Assembly (NCBI GenBank): GCA_049974865.1
Contig: JBNGCX010000017.1
Coordinates: 1 to 62,372 of the forward strand
DNA from: JAGSOU01 sp049974865
Lineage (GTDB): Bacteria; Pseudomonadota; Alphaproteobacteria; Rhodobacterales; Rhodobacteraceae
Length of the DNA: 62,372 nt
Reading direction: 5' to 3'
Below the pieces are notes generated by a model that saw nothing but the letters and a program-made list of their open reading frames with translations, was not told the origin of the DNA and did not search any database. Made by a program: the position numbers and the translations under genes. This document shows, piece by piece, positions 36,880-45,259 of the stretch; positions within the stretch are counted from its first letter, which is position 1, and every line of letters starts with the position of its first letter.

Positions 36880-39012
36880 GTGAATGTGCAACAGCATAAG
36901 AAGCTAACCGACGATATATGGGAAATCGCCAAGCGCCTTCGCGGCCCCTACCGGCCCCCACAGTACCGGCTTGTTATGCTGCCTATGGTGGTCCTCCGCC
37001 GTCTGGACTGCGTGCTTGAAGACAGCATCGACCGAGTTCACGACGAGTATGTCCGCCTCAAGGCGGCTGGCACGAACGAAAAGGCGATGGAAAAGATGCT
37101 GGCGCGGGTCGCGGACCCCAAGCGCAAGCAGCCCCTCTACAACACCAGCAAATACACCTTCGCCCGCCTGACCGCCGATGCTGAGAGCATCGCGCCCAAC
37201 CTCGTGGCCTACATCAACGGCTTTTCGCCCACGGCCCGTGAGATCTTCGAGAAGTTCAACTTCGCCGAGCAAATCCAGAAGCTCGACGACAGCAACCGCC
37301 TGTTCAATATCGTTCAGCAGATGGCGACGGTGCCCCTGCATCCCGATCTGGTTGATAACCTCCAGATGGGCTACCTGTTCGAACATCTGGTGATGAAATT
37401 CAACGAACAGGCAAATGAGGAAGCCGGGGACCACTTCACCCCCCGCGAGGTCATCGAACTGATGGCCAACCTCATCTACACCGGCGAGCAGGACGTTTAC
37501 AAACCCGGCATCTTTCGCACGATCTATGACCCGACCTGTGGTACCGGCGGGATGCTCTCCGTCTCGGAGCAGCACATTCGGGCGGGCAACAAGGCGGCGA
37601 ACCTCGCCCTTCACGGGCAGGAGTACAACGACGAAAGTTGGGCAATCTGCTGCTCAGACATGCTCATCAAGGACGAAGAGACCGACAACATCATCCTTGG
37701 CGACACGCTAGGCGACGGCAAGACGGGCGACGGCTTCGAGGGACACCAGTTCCATTACATGCTGGCGAACCCACCCTTCGGTGTGGACTGGAAGGACCAG
37801 AAAAAGGTCGTCGAGAAGGAACACAAAACGCTGGGCTTCAACGGGCGCTTCGGCGCAGGCACGCCCGACATCGACGATGGGTCGCTGCTGTTCCTCCAAC
37901 ACATGATTTCCAAGATGCACCCCAGCCCGGACGATCCCGAGAACCCCGGCGACGGGTCCAAGATCGCCGTTGTGTTCAACGGTTCGCCCCTCTTTTCAGG
38001 CAGCGCGGGCGGTGGCCCGTCCAGCATCCGCCGTTGGATCATCGAAAACGACTGGCTGGACGCGATCATCGGCCTGCCGGATCAGCTCTTCTATAACACC
38101 GGCATTTACACCTATGTCTGGATGGTCACGAACCGCAAACCGCCCGAGCGGCGCGGCAAGGTGCAACTGATCGACGGCACCCTGTTTGCCGAGCGGATGG
38201 ACAAGAGCCTGAACAACAAGCGTCACCGCATCACGGACGACCAGATTGCCGACCTGACCCGCATCTATGGCAACTACCGCGACGGCGAACAGGCCGAAGT
38301 GGTGGTGAACAAGAAGACGGGCGAGAAGGAAACCCGCACCGTCTCGCGCATCTTCAAGAACCACGAGTTCGGCTTCCTGCGCATCGTCGTCGAGCGCCCC
38401 CTGCGCATGAATTTCCAGACCACGCCCGAACGCATCGCGCGGCTGGATCAACTCGACCCCGACAAGCACCCGGTCGCGGACATGCGGGCGGTGGTCGAGG
38501 CGATGGACGCTGACCGCCTTTACATGGACCTTGCCGAGTTTGACGCCGATGTGGTTGCCGCCGCGGCCGATCTGGACATCAAGCTGGGCAAGCCCGTGCG
38601 CAAGACCCTGTGGATGACCATCGGCGACAAGGACCAGCGGGCCGAAAAGTGCATCTGGGTGGGCGACCGACCCGAGCCAGACCCCGAGTTGCGCGATACC
38701 GAGAACGTGCCGCTGCCCGACTGGACGCAGCTACCCCTGCCGATGCCCTTTGGCCCTGATCCACAGAACAAGTTGAACGGCGATCTGGTCAAACTGATGA
38801 CCCCGGCCATTGATGCCTATATGGCTGCCGAGGTGCTGCCCCACGTGCCCGATGCCTGGGTGGACTATGGCCGCACCAAGGTCGGCTATGAAATCCCGTT
38901 CAACCGGCATTTCTACGTCTACAAGCCCCCGCGCGAGTTGGACAAAATCGAAGGCGAAATCGAGACGCTGGAAGGCGAGATCGCCAAGCTGCTGGAAGGT
39001 CTGGTGGGATGA
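36880..39012 (+). CDS. hsdM: type I restriction-modification methyltransferase subunit HsdM
   Basis: About 710 residues from GTG 36880, which follows an AGGGGG site; an upstream in-frame TTG at 36841 is possible. The N-terminal HsdM_N helical domain (to about 150) is followed by the N6-adenine methyltransferase domain: FTPREVIELMANLIY, SAM motif DPTCGTGGML (217-226) and catalytic NPPFG (297-301). The protein is about 150-200 residues longer than typical HsdM; the extra C-terminal part (WMTIGDKDQRAEK... to GEIAKLLEGLVG) includes a coiled-coil end. It overlaps hsdS by 4 bp. Confidence 0.95.
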   Translation: MNVQQHKKLTDDIWEIAKRLRGPYRPPQYRLVMLPMVVLRRLDCVLEDSIDRVHDEYVRLKAAGTNEKAMEKMLARVADPKRKQPLYNTSKYTFARLTADAESIAPNLVAYINGFSPTAREIFEKFNFAEQIQKLDDSNRLFNIVQQMATVPLHPDLVDNLQMGYLFEHLVMKFNEQANEEAGDHFTPREVIELMANLIYTGEQDVYKPGIFRTIYDPTCGTGGMLSVSEQHIRAGNKAANLALHGQEYNDESWAICCSDMLIKDEETDNIILGDTLGDGKTGDGFEGHQFHYMLANPPFGVDWKDQKKVVEKEHKTLGFNGRFGAGTPDIDDGSLLFLQHMISKMHPSPDDPENPGDGSKIAVVFNGSPLFSGSAGGGPSSIRRWIIENDWLDAIIGLPDQLFYNTGIYTYVWMVTNRKPPERRGKVQLIDGTLFAERMDKSLNNKRHRITDDQIADLTRIYGNYRDGEQAEVVVNKKTGEKETRTVSRIFKNHEFGFLRIVVERPLRMNFQTTPERIARLDQLDPDKHPVADMRAVVEAMDADRLYMDLAEFDADVVAAAADLDIKLGKPVRKTLWMTIGDKDQRAEKCIWVGDRPEPDPELRDTENVPLPDWTQLPLPMPFGPDPQNKLNGDLVKLMTPAIDAYMAAEVLPHVPDAWVDYGRTKVGYEIPFNRHFYVYKPPRELDKIEGEIETLEGEIAKLLEGLVG

Positions 39013-40925
39013 GCTTTGTCGCGCGTCCTGACAACAGCCCCACATGGGCCGACGACCTGCCAGAAGGCTGGACCGCCGATTGGGTCAAGTGGTCCGTCAC
39101 TTTCGCGTCGGCGAAGCCCGATGGCGAAGACATCGAGAAGCTGCCCTATATCTCTAACGAGGACATCACGTCTTGGACGGGCAAGCTGCTTAAAGAAGAC
39201 CCAGTGCCTGCGGACAAGGAGGGGCGGCTGTTCCGGCGCGGTGATGTGCTGTTCAACAAGCTGCGTCCCTATCTTGCCAAGGTCTATCATGCGGACTTCG
39301 ACGGGATCAGTTCTGGCGAGTTGTTGAACCTGCGGGCGTCGGAACATGTCCTGCCCCGGTTCCTGTTTCATGTGCTGTCGTCCTATCCGTTCGTTGACAT
39401 TATCAATTCCGAGAGTTTTGGCACCAAGATGCCTCGCGCGGATTGGGAGACCGTGGGCCACCAGCCCTTGCCACTTCCCGACCTCGACACCCAGCGGCGG
39501 ATTGCGGGGTATCTGGATGACAAGACGGCGCGGATTGATGCGCTGATCGGCAAAAAACGGGCGCTGCTGGACCGACTGGCCGAGAAACGCCAAGCCCTCA
39601 TCACCCGCGCCGTCACCCGTGGCCTCAACCCCGACGCCCCCCTGAAAGACAGCGGCATTGACTGGCTCGGCAAAGTTCCAGCGCATTGGCAGGTGAAGCG
39701 TTTTCGGTTTTTGCTACAGGGGATTGAACAGGGGTGGTCCCCTCAGTGTGACAACCGGCCAGCCCAGCCCGACGAATGGGGCGTTCTCAAAGTCGGGTGC
39801 GTCAACGGTCTGACCTATGACGAGGGCGAGCACAAAGCCCTACCGTCCGATCTTGACCCGATCACACGGTATGAAGTTCGAGTTGGCGATGTTCTGTTGA
39901 GCCGAGCAAATACAAAGGAACTGTTGGGAAGCGCATCTTTGGTTCATGAAACCAGAGGACGCATGATTTTCAGCGACAAGCTATATCGCCTCAACCTCGC
40001 CGATGATCTCGTCCCTGCATTTGCGATCACGGTCCTTCAATCTCCACTCGCACGCCTCCAGTATGAACGCGACGCAACCGGAACTAGCGGGTCGATGCAG
40101 AACATAGGGCAGGACACGATCAAGAATTTCGTGATGCCCATTCCGCCCAGCGACGAGCAGATCAGTATTGGTCAACACGTTGCAGAATTTGATCAGCGTC
40201 TGACAAACGTAATCGAGAGCATCAAGGAAAGTGCAGCAAGACTGGACGAATACCGCGCCGCCCTCGTCACCGCCGCCGTGACGGGCAAGATCAAGGCGCT
40301 GCTGTCCGAGGACGCGCCCAAGCCCGCCAAGAAGGAGGCCCCTGCCGCCTTCAAACGTTCGGTGCTGGCCGCCTATATCGCCGACACGCTCTGCGACCAC
40401 CCCACCTTTGGCCGGGTGAAGTTCCAGAAGCTCTTGCACCTGTGCGAAGCGCATCTGGAAATTCAGGAGGTCGCGGGCAACTACCACCGCGATGCCGCTG
40501 GCCCGTTTGACACGCAGATGATGCGATCAGTCCATTCCCAGATCGAGAAGCAGGGCTGGATTGCGCCTGTGAAGGGCGACAAGGGCTGGACCTATGCCCG
40601 AGGCAAGAAGGTGGACGGCTACCGCGACCATTTTGACCGCTACTTCGGCGACCGCAAAGAGGCGCTGGAAGACCTGCTCGCCCTGATCGCACCGATGAAG
40701 ACCCAGCAGGCCGAAATAGTCTCGACCGCCTTCGCTGCGTGGAACGATCTGCTGCTGGAAGGCAAGACGCCCACGGATGCTGAGATCGTGGACCTGATCC
40801 TGAACGACTGGACCGAAAGCAAGAAGGCGATCAGCGCCGACCGCTGGCATAGCGCCCTCGCGTGGATGCGCGAAAAGGGCCTCACCCCACGCGGGCTGGG
40901 TGAGCATACGAAGAAGAAGGGTTAA
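39009..40925 (+). CDS. hsdS: type I specificity subunit HsdS with C-terminal extension
   Basis: 638 residues. Two target-recognition domains are separated by conserved helical spacers (ARIDALIGKKRALLDRLAEK near 180 and ESIKESAARLDEYRAALVTA near 405). The second begins after DSGIDWLGKVPAHW. From about residue 445 an extra domain of some 190 residues follows (AAFKRSVLAAYIADTLCDHP, FGRVKFQKLLHLCEAHLEI, AGNYHRDAAGPFD), loosely like DUF4065/Panacea-type helical domains. Ordinary HsdS proteins end near 400-450 residues. It overlaps hsdM and is followed by the TIR gene after 35 bp. Confidence 0.92.
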   Translation: MSFVARPDNSPTWADDLPEGWTADWVKWSVTFASAKPDGEDIEKLPYISNEDITSWTGKLLKEDPVPADKEGRLFRRGDVLFNKLRPYLAKVYHADFDGISSGELLNLRASEHVLPRFLFHVLSSYPFVDIINSESFGTKMPRADWETVGHQPLPLPDLDTQRRIAGYLDDKTARIDALIGKKRALLDRLAEKRQALITRAVTRGLNPDAPLKDSGIDWLGKVPAHWQVKRFRFLLQGIEQGWSPQCDNRPAQPDEWGVLKVGCVNGLTYDEGEHKALPSDLDPITRYEVRVGDVLLSRANTKELLGSASLVHETRGRMIFSDKLYRLNLADDLVPAFAITVLQSPLARLQYERDATGTSGSMQNIGQDTIKNFVMPIPPSDEQISIGQHVAEFDQRLTNVIESIKESAARLDEYRAALVTAAVTGKIKALLSEDAPKPAKKEAPAAFKRSVLAAYIADTLCDHPTFGRVKFQKLLHLCEAHLEIQEVAGNYHRDAAGPFDTQMMRSVHSQIEKQGWIAPVKGDKGWTYARGKKVDGYRDHFDRYFGDRKEALEDLLALIAPMKTQQAEIVSTAFAAWNDLLLEGKTPTDAEIVDLILNDWTESKKAISADRWHSALAWMREKGLTPRGLGEHTKKKG

Positions 40926-40960
40926 GGCGCGTGACGCTTGAGTATTGATGGAGGGACTAG

Positions 40961-41692
40961 ATGGCTGACGTATTTCACGATGGGATTGAAGCTCTGATGG
41001 CACGGGTTGCCGCTAGCGGCATCATTGGGGAGTGGACCGAGGAGGCAGGTGGGACAAAGCATGTTTTCCGGTCCCGTGAACGCGGGGTTTTGAACTACTG
41101 GCCCAACAAAGGGACCGTGCAGTATCAGGGCAAACCGGAGGCGCAGGCTCCCTTGAAGGCAGTGCTTGCGGGTGATGCACCTGCCGCCGCCGTTCCGAAA
41201 GCTGCGGCTGCGGCTAAAGATGAGCGAACCAAGATTTTCGTGGTCCATGGCCACGACAGGCACACGCTCGACCAACTGGAACTGATCTTGCGCCGCCTCG
41301 GGCTTGATCCGTTCATCCTGCAAAACAATGATGGCGGAGGGAACACCATCATCGAGGCGCTGGAGCAGCAGATTTACAAAGAAGCGGCGTTCGGCATCGT
41401 GCTGATGACACCTGATGACTACGGCTATGCCAAAGCCAAGGGCGACGAGGCGACGCAACCCCGTGCCCGCCAAAACGTCATTCTTGAGATGGGTATGGTT
41501 CTGGCCTCGCTCGGCAGGGACCGCATGGCGATCCTCAAGAAAGGTGCTTTGGAACATCCGAGCGACGTTGATGGGGTGCTGCGCTTGGACTTCAATGATG
41601 AGGTTCGGGAAGTTGCAGTTCGGCTTGCGACCCGGATGAAGAAGGCAGGCATCGAGATCGACGACGCCCTAATCGCAGGCTGCGGGGTCTGA
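40961..41692 (+). CDS. TIR-domain nucleotide-binding protein (CAP12/Pycsar-effector type)
   Basis: 243 residues with GGAGGG before ATG 40961. Residues 1-70 are a small unrecognised domain containing GVLNYWPNKGTVQYQG, followed by an Ala/Lys linker. Residues 91-215 are a PF10137-type TIR domain: KIFVVHGHD (91-99), GGGNTIIEALE with candidate catalytic Glu132, GIVLMTPDDYGY, and ARQNVILEMG (169-178). Relatives in Pycsar and CBASS degrade NAD+ on binding a cyclic nucleotide. No cyclase gene is nearby. It lies inside the hsd operon between hsdS and hsdR. Confidence 0.88.
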   Translation: MADVFHDGIEALMARVAASGIIGEWTEEAGGTKHVFRSRERGVLNYWPNKGTVQYQGKPEAQAPLKAVLAGDAPAAAVPKAAAAAKDERTKIFVVHGHDRHTLDQLELILRRLGLDPFILQNNDGGGNTIIEALEQQIYKEAAFGIVLMTPDDYGYAKAKGDEATQPRARQNVILEMGMVLASLGRDRMAILKKGALEHPSDVDGVLRLDFNDEVREVAVRLATRMKKAGIEIDDALIAGCGV

Positions 41693-41696
41693 TGCT

Positions 41697-44600
41697 ATGG
41701 CAGGGCACACCGAGACCGATTTTGAGAAGGCGATTGAACACGGGCTGACCTCGCAGGGGGGATACGCTCGCCGGTCGCCTGCCGATTTCGATGAGGACTT
41801 GTGCCTGTTCCCTGCCGATGTGGTGGGGTTCCTCAAGGACACGCAGCCGCAGAAATGGGATCAGCTCGAAGCCCTGTTGAAGGGGCAGACCGAGGATCAG
41901 GTGCTGTCCGACCTCGCCAAGGAACTGACGACCAAGGGCACGCTGCACGTCTTGCGTCATGGTTTCCGTTGCTACGGCAAGACCCTGCGGCTGGCTTATT
42001 TCCAGCCGAACACGGGCATGAACCCCGAGACGACTGCGCTCTATGCCCAGAACCGGCTGACGATCACGCGGCAGGTCGCCTTCACTTCGGTCAAGAAGGC
42101 CCCCGGCGGCAAGGCCAAGCGGTGCATCCTCGACGTGACGCTTGCCGTGAACGGCCTGCCTGTTGCCACTGCCGAGTTGAAGAACCCGATGACCGGCCAG
42201 CGGGCCGTGGACGCCAAGAAACAGTATGAGCGCGACCGCGACGAACGCGACCTGATGTTCAAGTTCAAGGAACGCGCCCTTGTTCATTTTGCCGTGGACC
42301 CTGACGAGGTGTGGATGACCACGCGCCTCAAGGGGGGCGAGACATTCTTCCTGCCGTTCAACAAGGGCCACAACCGGGGTGCGGGCAATCCTCCTGTAGA
42401 GGGGAACTGGAAGACCGCCTTCCTGTGGGATGAGGTCTTGGCGCGGGATAGCCTCTTGGACATCCTGCAACGGTTCATGCACTTGGAGGTGAAGGAAAAG
42501 AAGGTCGCCACCGACCGGGGGCCGAAGACTGTCCGCAAGGAAACGATGATCTTCCCCAGGTATCACCAGCTTGATGCAGTGCGGAAGCTGGTAGCCCATG
42601 CCAAGGGGCATGGAGCAGGCCGCAACTACCTCGTGCAGCACTCTGCCGGGTCGGGCAAGTCGAACAGCATCGCGTGGCTGGCGCACCGTCTCGCGGGTCT
42701 GCATGACGCGGCGGACGTGAAGATTTTCCATTCGGTGATCGTGGTGACGGATCGCCTTGTTCTGGATCAGCAGTTGCAGAACACAATCTACCAATTCGAG
42801 CACAAGACCGGGGTTGTCGAGAAGATCGACGAGAATACGCAGCAACTCGCCCGTGCAATCTCCAACGGGGTTCCGATCATCATCTCCACGATCCAGAAGT
42901 TCCCGTTCATCGCTCAGGCGCTGCGAACGCTGGAGGACAAGGGCGAAGAGCTGACGCTGGCCACAGCGGGGAAGCGTTACGCCGTGATCGTGGACGAGGC
43001 GCATTCGTCACAGACTGGTGAAACGGCATCAGCCCTGCGCGGGATGTTGAACAAGGACGGGATTGAGGCCGCCATCGCTGCCCAGCTTTCAGATGTGGAA
43101 GACGAGAACCTGACGGATGAGGCGAAAAGGGCGATCCTGCGGGACACGTTGCGGCGCGGGAAGCAGCCGAACCTGAGTTTCTTCGCCTTCACGGCCACAC
43201 CCAAGTTCAAGACCAAGGCGATGTTCGATGAGCCGGGGCCGGATGGTCAGTCGCCTTTCCACGAGTACACGATGAAGCAGGCAATCGAAGAGAGCTTCAT
43301 CATGGATGTCCTCAAGAACTATACGACCTACAAACGGTTCTTTGGGCTGGTGAAACAGATCGAGAACGATCCACAGGTCCCGAAGCGGGCAGCGGCAAAG
43401 GTCCTGACCCAATTTCTCACACTGCACCCGCATAACATTGAACAGGTCGTCACGATCATCGTCGAACATTTCCGCTCGAACGTGATGCACGAGATTGGAG
43501 GACGGGCCAAAGCGATGGTTGTAACCGGCTCTCGACTAGAGGCCGTGCGCTACAAACTCGCCTTTGATCGCTATATCGAGGAACGCGGTTACAAGGGGAT
43601 CAAATCTCTGGTGGCCTTCTCGGGCACTGTCGAAGACCCCGCCATCCCTGAAAGCGCTTACACCGAAGTTGGGATGAACAATGGGCTGCCGGAAGCAGAG
43701 CTGCCCGAGACATTTGACAGCGACGAGTATCGCGTTCTCTTGGTCGCCGACAAGTATCAGACCGGGTTCGATCAACCGCTGCTGCAAACGATGTATGTGG
43801 TCAAGCGGTTGGCGGGAGTGCAGGCTGTCCAAACATTGTCGCGGTTGAACCGAATGGCACCGGGTAAGTCGCGGACCTTTGTTCTCGACTTCGCAAACGA
43901 GGAAGAGGACATCTTCAAGGCGTTCAAGCCGTACTACGAGGATACGCCCACCGGCGAGAACGTAGACCCGCAGCGCCTGAACGAGCTACAGCATCGACTA
44001 CTGGAGTGGGCGATCTTCACGCCTGAGGATGTCAGCGCCTTTTCTGTCGTCTGGTATGGCAAGAAGAAGGATCACACCGCATCCGACCATCGGACGATGA
44101 ACGCTATTCTGGATCGCGCGGTTGACGCTTTTCAGGATCGAGAAGAGGAAGAACGTGAAGAGTTCAGGGGGCAGATCACCGCGTTTCGCAACCTCTACGC
44201 CTTCCTGTCGCAGATCATCCCTTATCAGGATAGCGAGCTTGAGCAGTTCTATACCTTCTGCCGGAACCTGATCTCCAAGCTGCCGCCTCCGGGGGATGGG
44301 TCGTCCTTCACTCTGGATGACGAAGTTGCGTTGAAGTACTTCCGCATTCAACAGATGACGCAGGGATCAATCGACCTCGATGACGGGGAGACCGACCCAC
44401 TGAAAGGGCCAACAGATGTCGGTTCGGGTGGACGGAAAGATGAAGAGGTCGGGTTGCGTGACCTTGTGGAGAGGTTAAACGAGCGGTTCGGCACCAGCTT
44501 CACTCGTGCGGATCAGCTTTTCTTCGAGCAGGTTCGCGAGAGCGCTGAAAGCGATGATCGTATTGTCGAAGCTGCGCTCGCCAACAAGTACGACAACTTC

Positions 44601-44765
44601 TCGTCCTACCTTGAACGGATGTTGGATGAACTGTTCATCGACCGAATGGATGGCAACGAGGAAGTGTTCTCGAAAGTGATGAGCGATCAGCCGTTTCGCT
44701 CAGCGGTTCACAAGGGCCTAGCCAGAGAACTCTATGAGCGTATCCGCGCGGGAAGGCGTCACTGA
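41697..44765 (+). CDS. hsdR: type I restriction endonuclease subunit HsdR
   Basis: 1022 residues, starting 4 bp after the TIR stop. The N-terminal nuclease domain has Asp146 and Glu160-x-Lys162 (ILDVTLAVNGLPVATAELK), a PD-(D/E)xK site. The SF2 translocase follows: Walker A HSAGSGKSN (315-323), DEAH in VIVDEAHSSQTGE (433-436), and later SRLNRMAPGKSRTFVLDF. The C-terminal helical domain (about 780-1022) would dock to HsdM. Complete motor and nuclease motifs indicate an active type I restriction enzyme. Confidence 0.95.
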   Translation: MAGHTETDFEKAIEHGLTSQGGYARRSPADFDEDLCLFPADVVGFLKDTQPQKWDQLEALLKGQTEDQVLSDLAKELTTKGTLHVLRHGFRCYGKTLRLAYFQPNTGMNPETTALYAQNRLTITRQVAFTSVKKAPGGKAKRCILDVTLAVNGLPVATAELKNPMTGQRAVDAKKQYERDRDERDLMFKFKERALVHFAVDPDEVWMTTRLKGGETFFLPFNKGHNRGAGNPPVEGNWKTAFLWDEVLARDSLLDILQRFMHLEVKEKKVATDRGPKTVRKETMIFPRYHQLDAVRKLVAHAKGHGAGRNYLVQHSAGSGKSNSIAWLAHRLAGLHDAADVKIFHSVIVVTDRLVLDQQLQNTIYQFEHKTGVVEKIDENTQQLARAISNGVPIIISTIQKFPFIAQALRTLEDKGEELTLATAGKRYAVIVDEAHSSQTGETASALRGMLNKDGIEAAIAAQLSDVEDENLTDEAKRAILRDTLRRGKQPNLSFFAFTATPKFKTKAMFDEPGPDGQSPFHEYTMKQAIEESFIMDVLKNYTTYKRFFGLVKQIENDPQVPKRAAAKVLTQFLTLHPHNIEQVVTIIVEHFRSNVMHEIGGRAKAMVVTGSRLEAVRYKLAFDRYIEERGYKGIKSLVAFSGTVEDPAIPESAYTEVGMNNGLPEAELPETFDSDEYRVLLVADKYQTGFDQPLLQTMYVVKRLAGVQAVQTLSRLNRMAPGKSRTFVLDFANEEEDIFKAFKPYYEDTPTGENVDPQRLNELQHRLLEWAIFTPEDVSAFSVVWYGKKKDHTASDHRTMNAILDRAVDAFQDREEEEREEFRGQITAFRNLYAFLSQIIPYQDSELEQFYTFCRNLISKLPPPGDGSSFTLDDEVALKYFRIQQMTQGSIDLDDGETDPLKGPTDVGSGGRKDEEVGLRDLVERLNERFGTSFTRADQLFFEQVRESAESDDRIVEAALANKYDNFSSYLERMLDELFIDRMDGNEEVFSKVMSDQPFRSAVHKGLARELYERIRAGRRH

Positions 44766-44836
44766 CCGCAATGGCGAAAACCTTTGACAGGTCGAGCGTG
44801 CTGCCCGTGTCGGTGTCTCGGTTCATGGTACAGAAT

Positions 44837-44858
44837 GCTACCCAAATGATACCCACGG
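44837..44858 (+). repeat. right copy of the 22-bp putative integrase arm site
   Basis: Matches 30362-30383 at 19 of 22 positions in the same orientation, with two TACCC units. It lies 64 bp inside attR in the AT-richer 157-bp spacer after hsdR. Confidence 0.6.
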
Positions 44859-44921
44859 CAAAATACTTGCGTGTCTAGCAACGATGACGACGCAACAAGG
44901 CATTGTTTTAATTTGGTAAAA

Positions 44922-44968
44922 GTGGTGCCCGGGGGCGGAATCGAACCACCGACACGAGGATTTTCAAT
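44922..44968 (+). repeat. attR: 47-bp direct repeat within tRNA-Phe
   Basis: Identical to 30183-30229. Here it is part of an intact tRNA-Phe gene. It covers the tRNA from the anticodon loop to one base beyond CCA, so recombination probably occurs in the anticodon-loop region, and the island end restores the 3' half of the tRNA. Confidence 0.92.
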
Positions 44969-44997
44969 CCACTGCTCTACCCCTGAGCTACCCGGGC
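44923..44997 (-). tRNA. tRNA-Phe (GAA)
   Basis: 75 nt with encoded CCA. On the minus strand the 5' acceptor arm GCCCGGG pairs with CCCGGGC, the D-loop is AGCTCAGGGGTAGAGC, and the anticodon stem-loop GGATTGAAAATCC exposes GAA. The T-arm is GGTGGTTCGATTCCGCC. Its 3' half is provided by the end of the integrated island. Confidence 0.96.
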
Positions 44998-45076
44998 ACG
45001 GGTAAGCGCTTTGCGCTTGGGTTGCGGTCTTCTAATCGGCGCTAAGGGGAGTGTCCAGAGGGTTTGGGCAAAAAAT

Positions 45077-45259
45077 TCAGTGCAGTTTACGCGCCTGTTC
45101 GGCCAGGGCGTCGGCGGCCTCATCGAGGTCCTCGGGGCTCTCGGCGGGAACAGCGTAGCTGCCGGACAGCCAGCGTCCCAGATCGACATCCGCGCAGCGC
45201 TTGGAGCAGAACGGGCGGTAATTCGGATCGGTCTTTTTCGAACAGATCGGACAGGTCAT
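45077..45259 (-). CDS. yacG: YacG, zinc-finger DNA gyrase inhibitor
   Basis: 60 residues. CPICSKK and FCSKRCADVDLGRWL provide the four zinc-binding cysteines of YacG, and AVPAES... continues the usual acidic tail. YacG binds GyrB and blocks gyrase. It overlaps the RNase gene by 4 bp and ends the leftward infA-maf-RNase-yacG unit, close to the promoter side of tRNA-Phe. Confidence 0.95.
   Translation of the reverse strand: MTCPICSKKTDPNYRPFCSKRCADVDLGRWLSGSYAVPAESPEDLDEAADALAEQARKLH

Noticed and set aside
36841..36882. TTG start codon or TTGACA promoter for hsdM
   Set aside because: TTGACA has no -10 at proper spacing, and the TTG start lacks a ribosome-binding site; GTG 36880 with AGGGGG before it is better supported.
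40961..41692. Thoeris, CBASS or Pycsar system
   Set aside because: The TIR protein fits the effector family, but no ThsA-like, cyclase, Cap2/3 or other signal-producing gene is present in the island.
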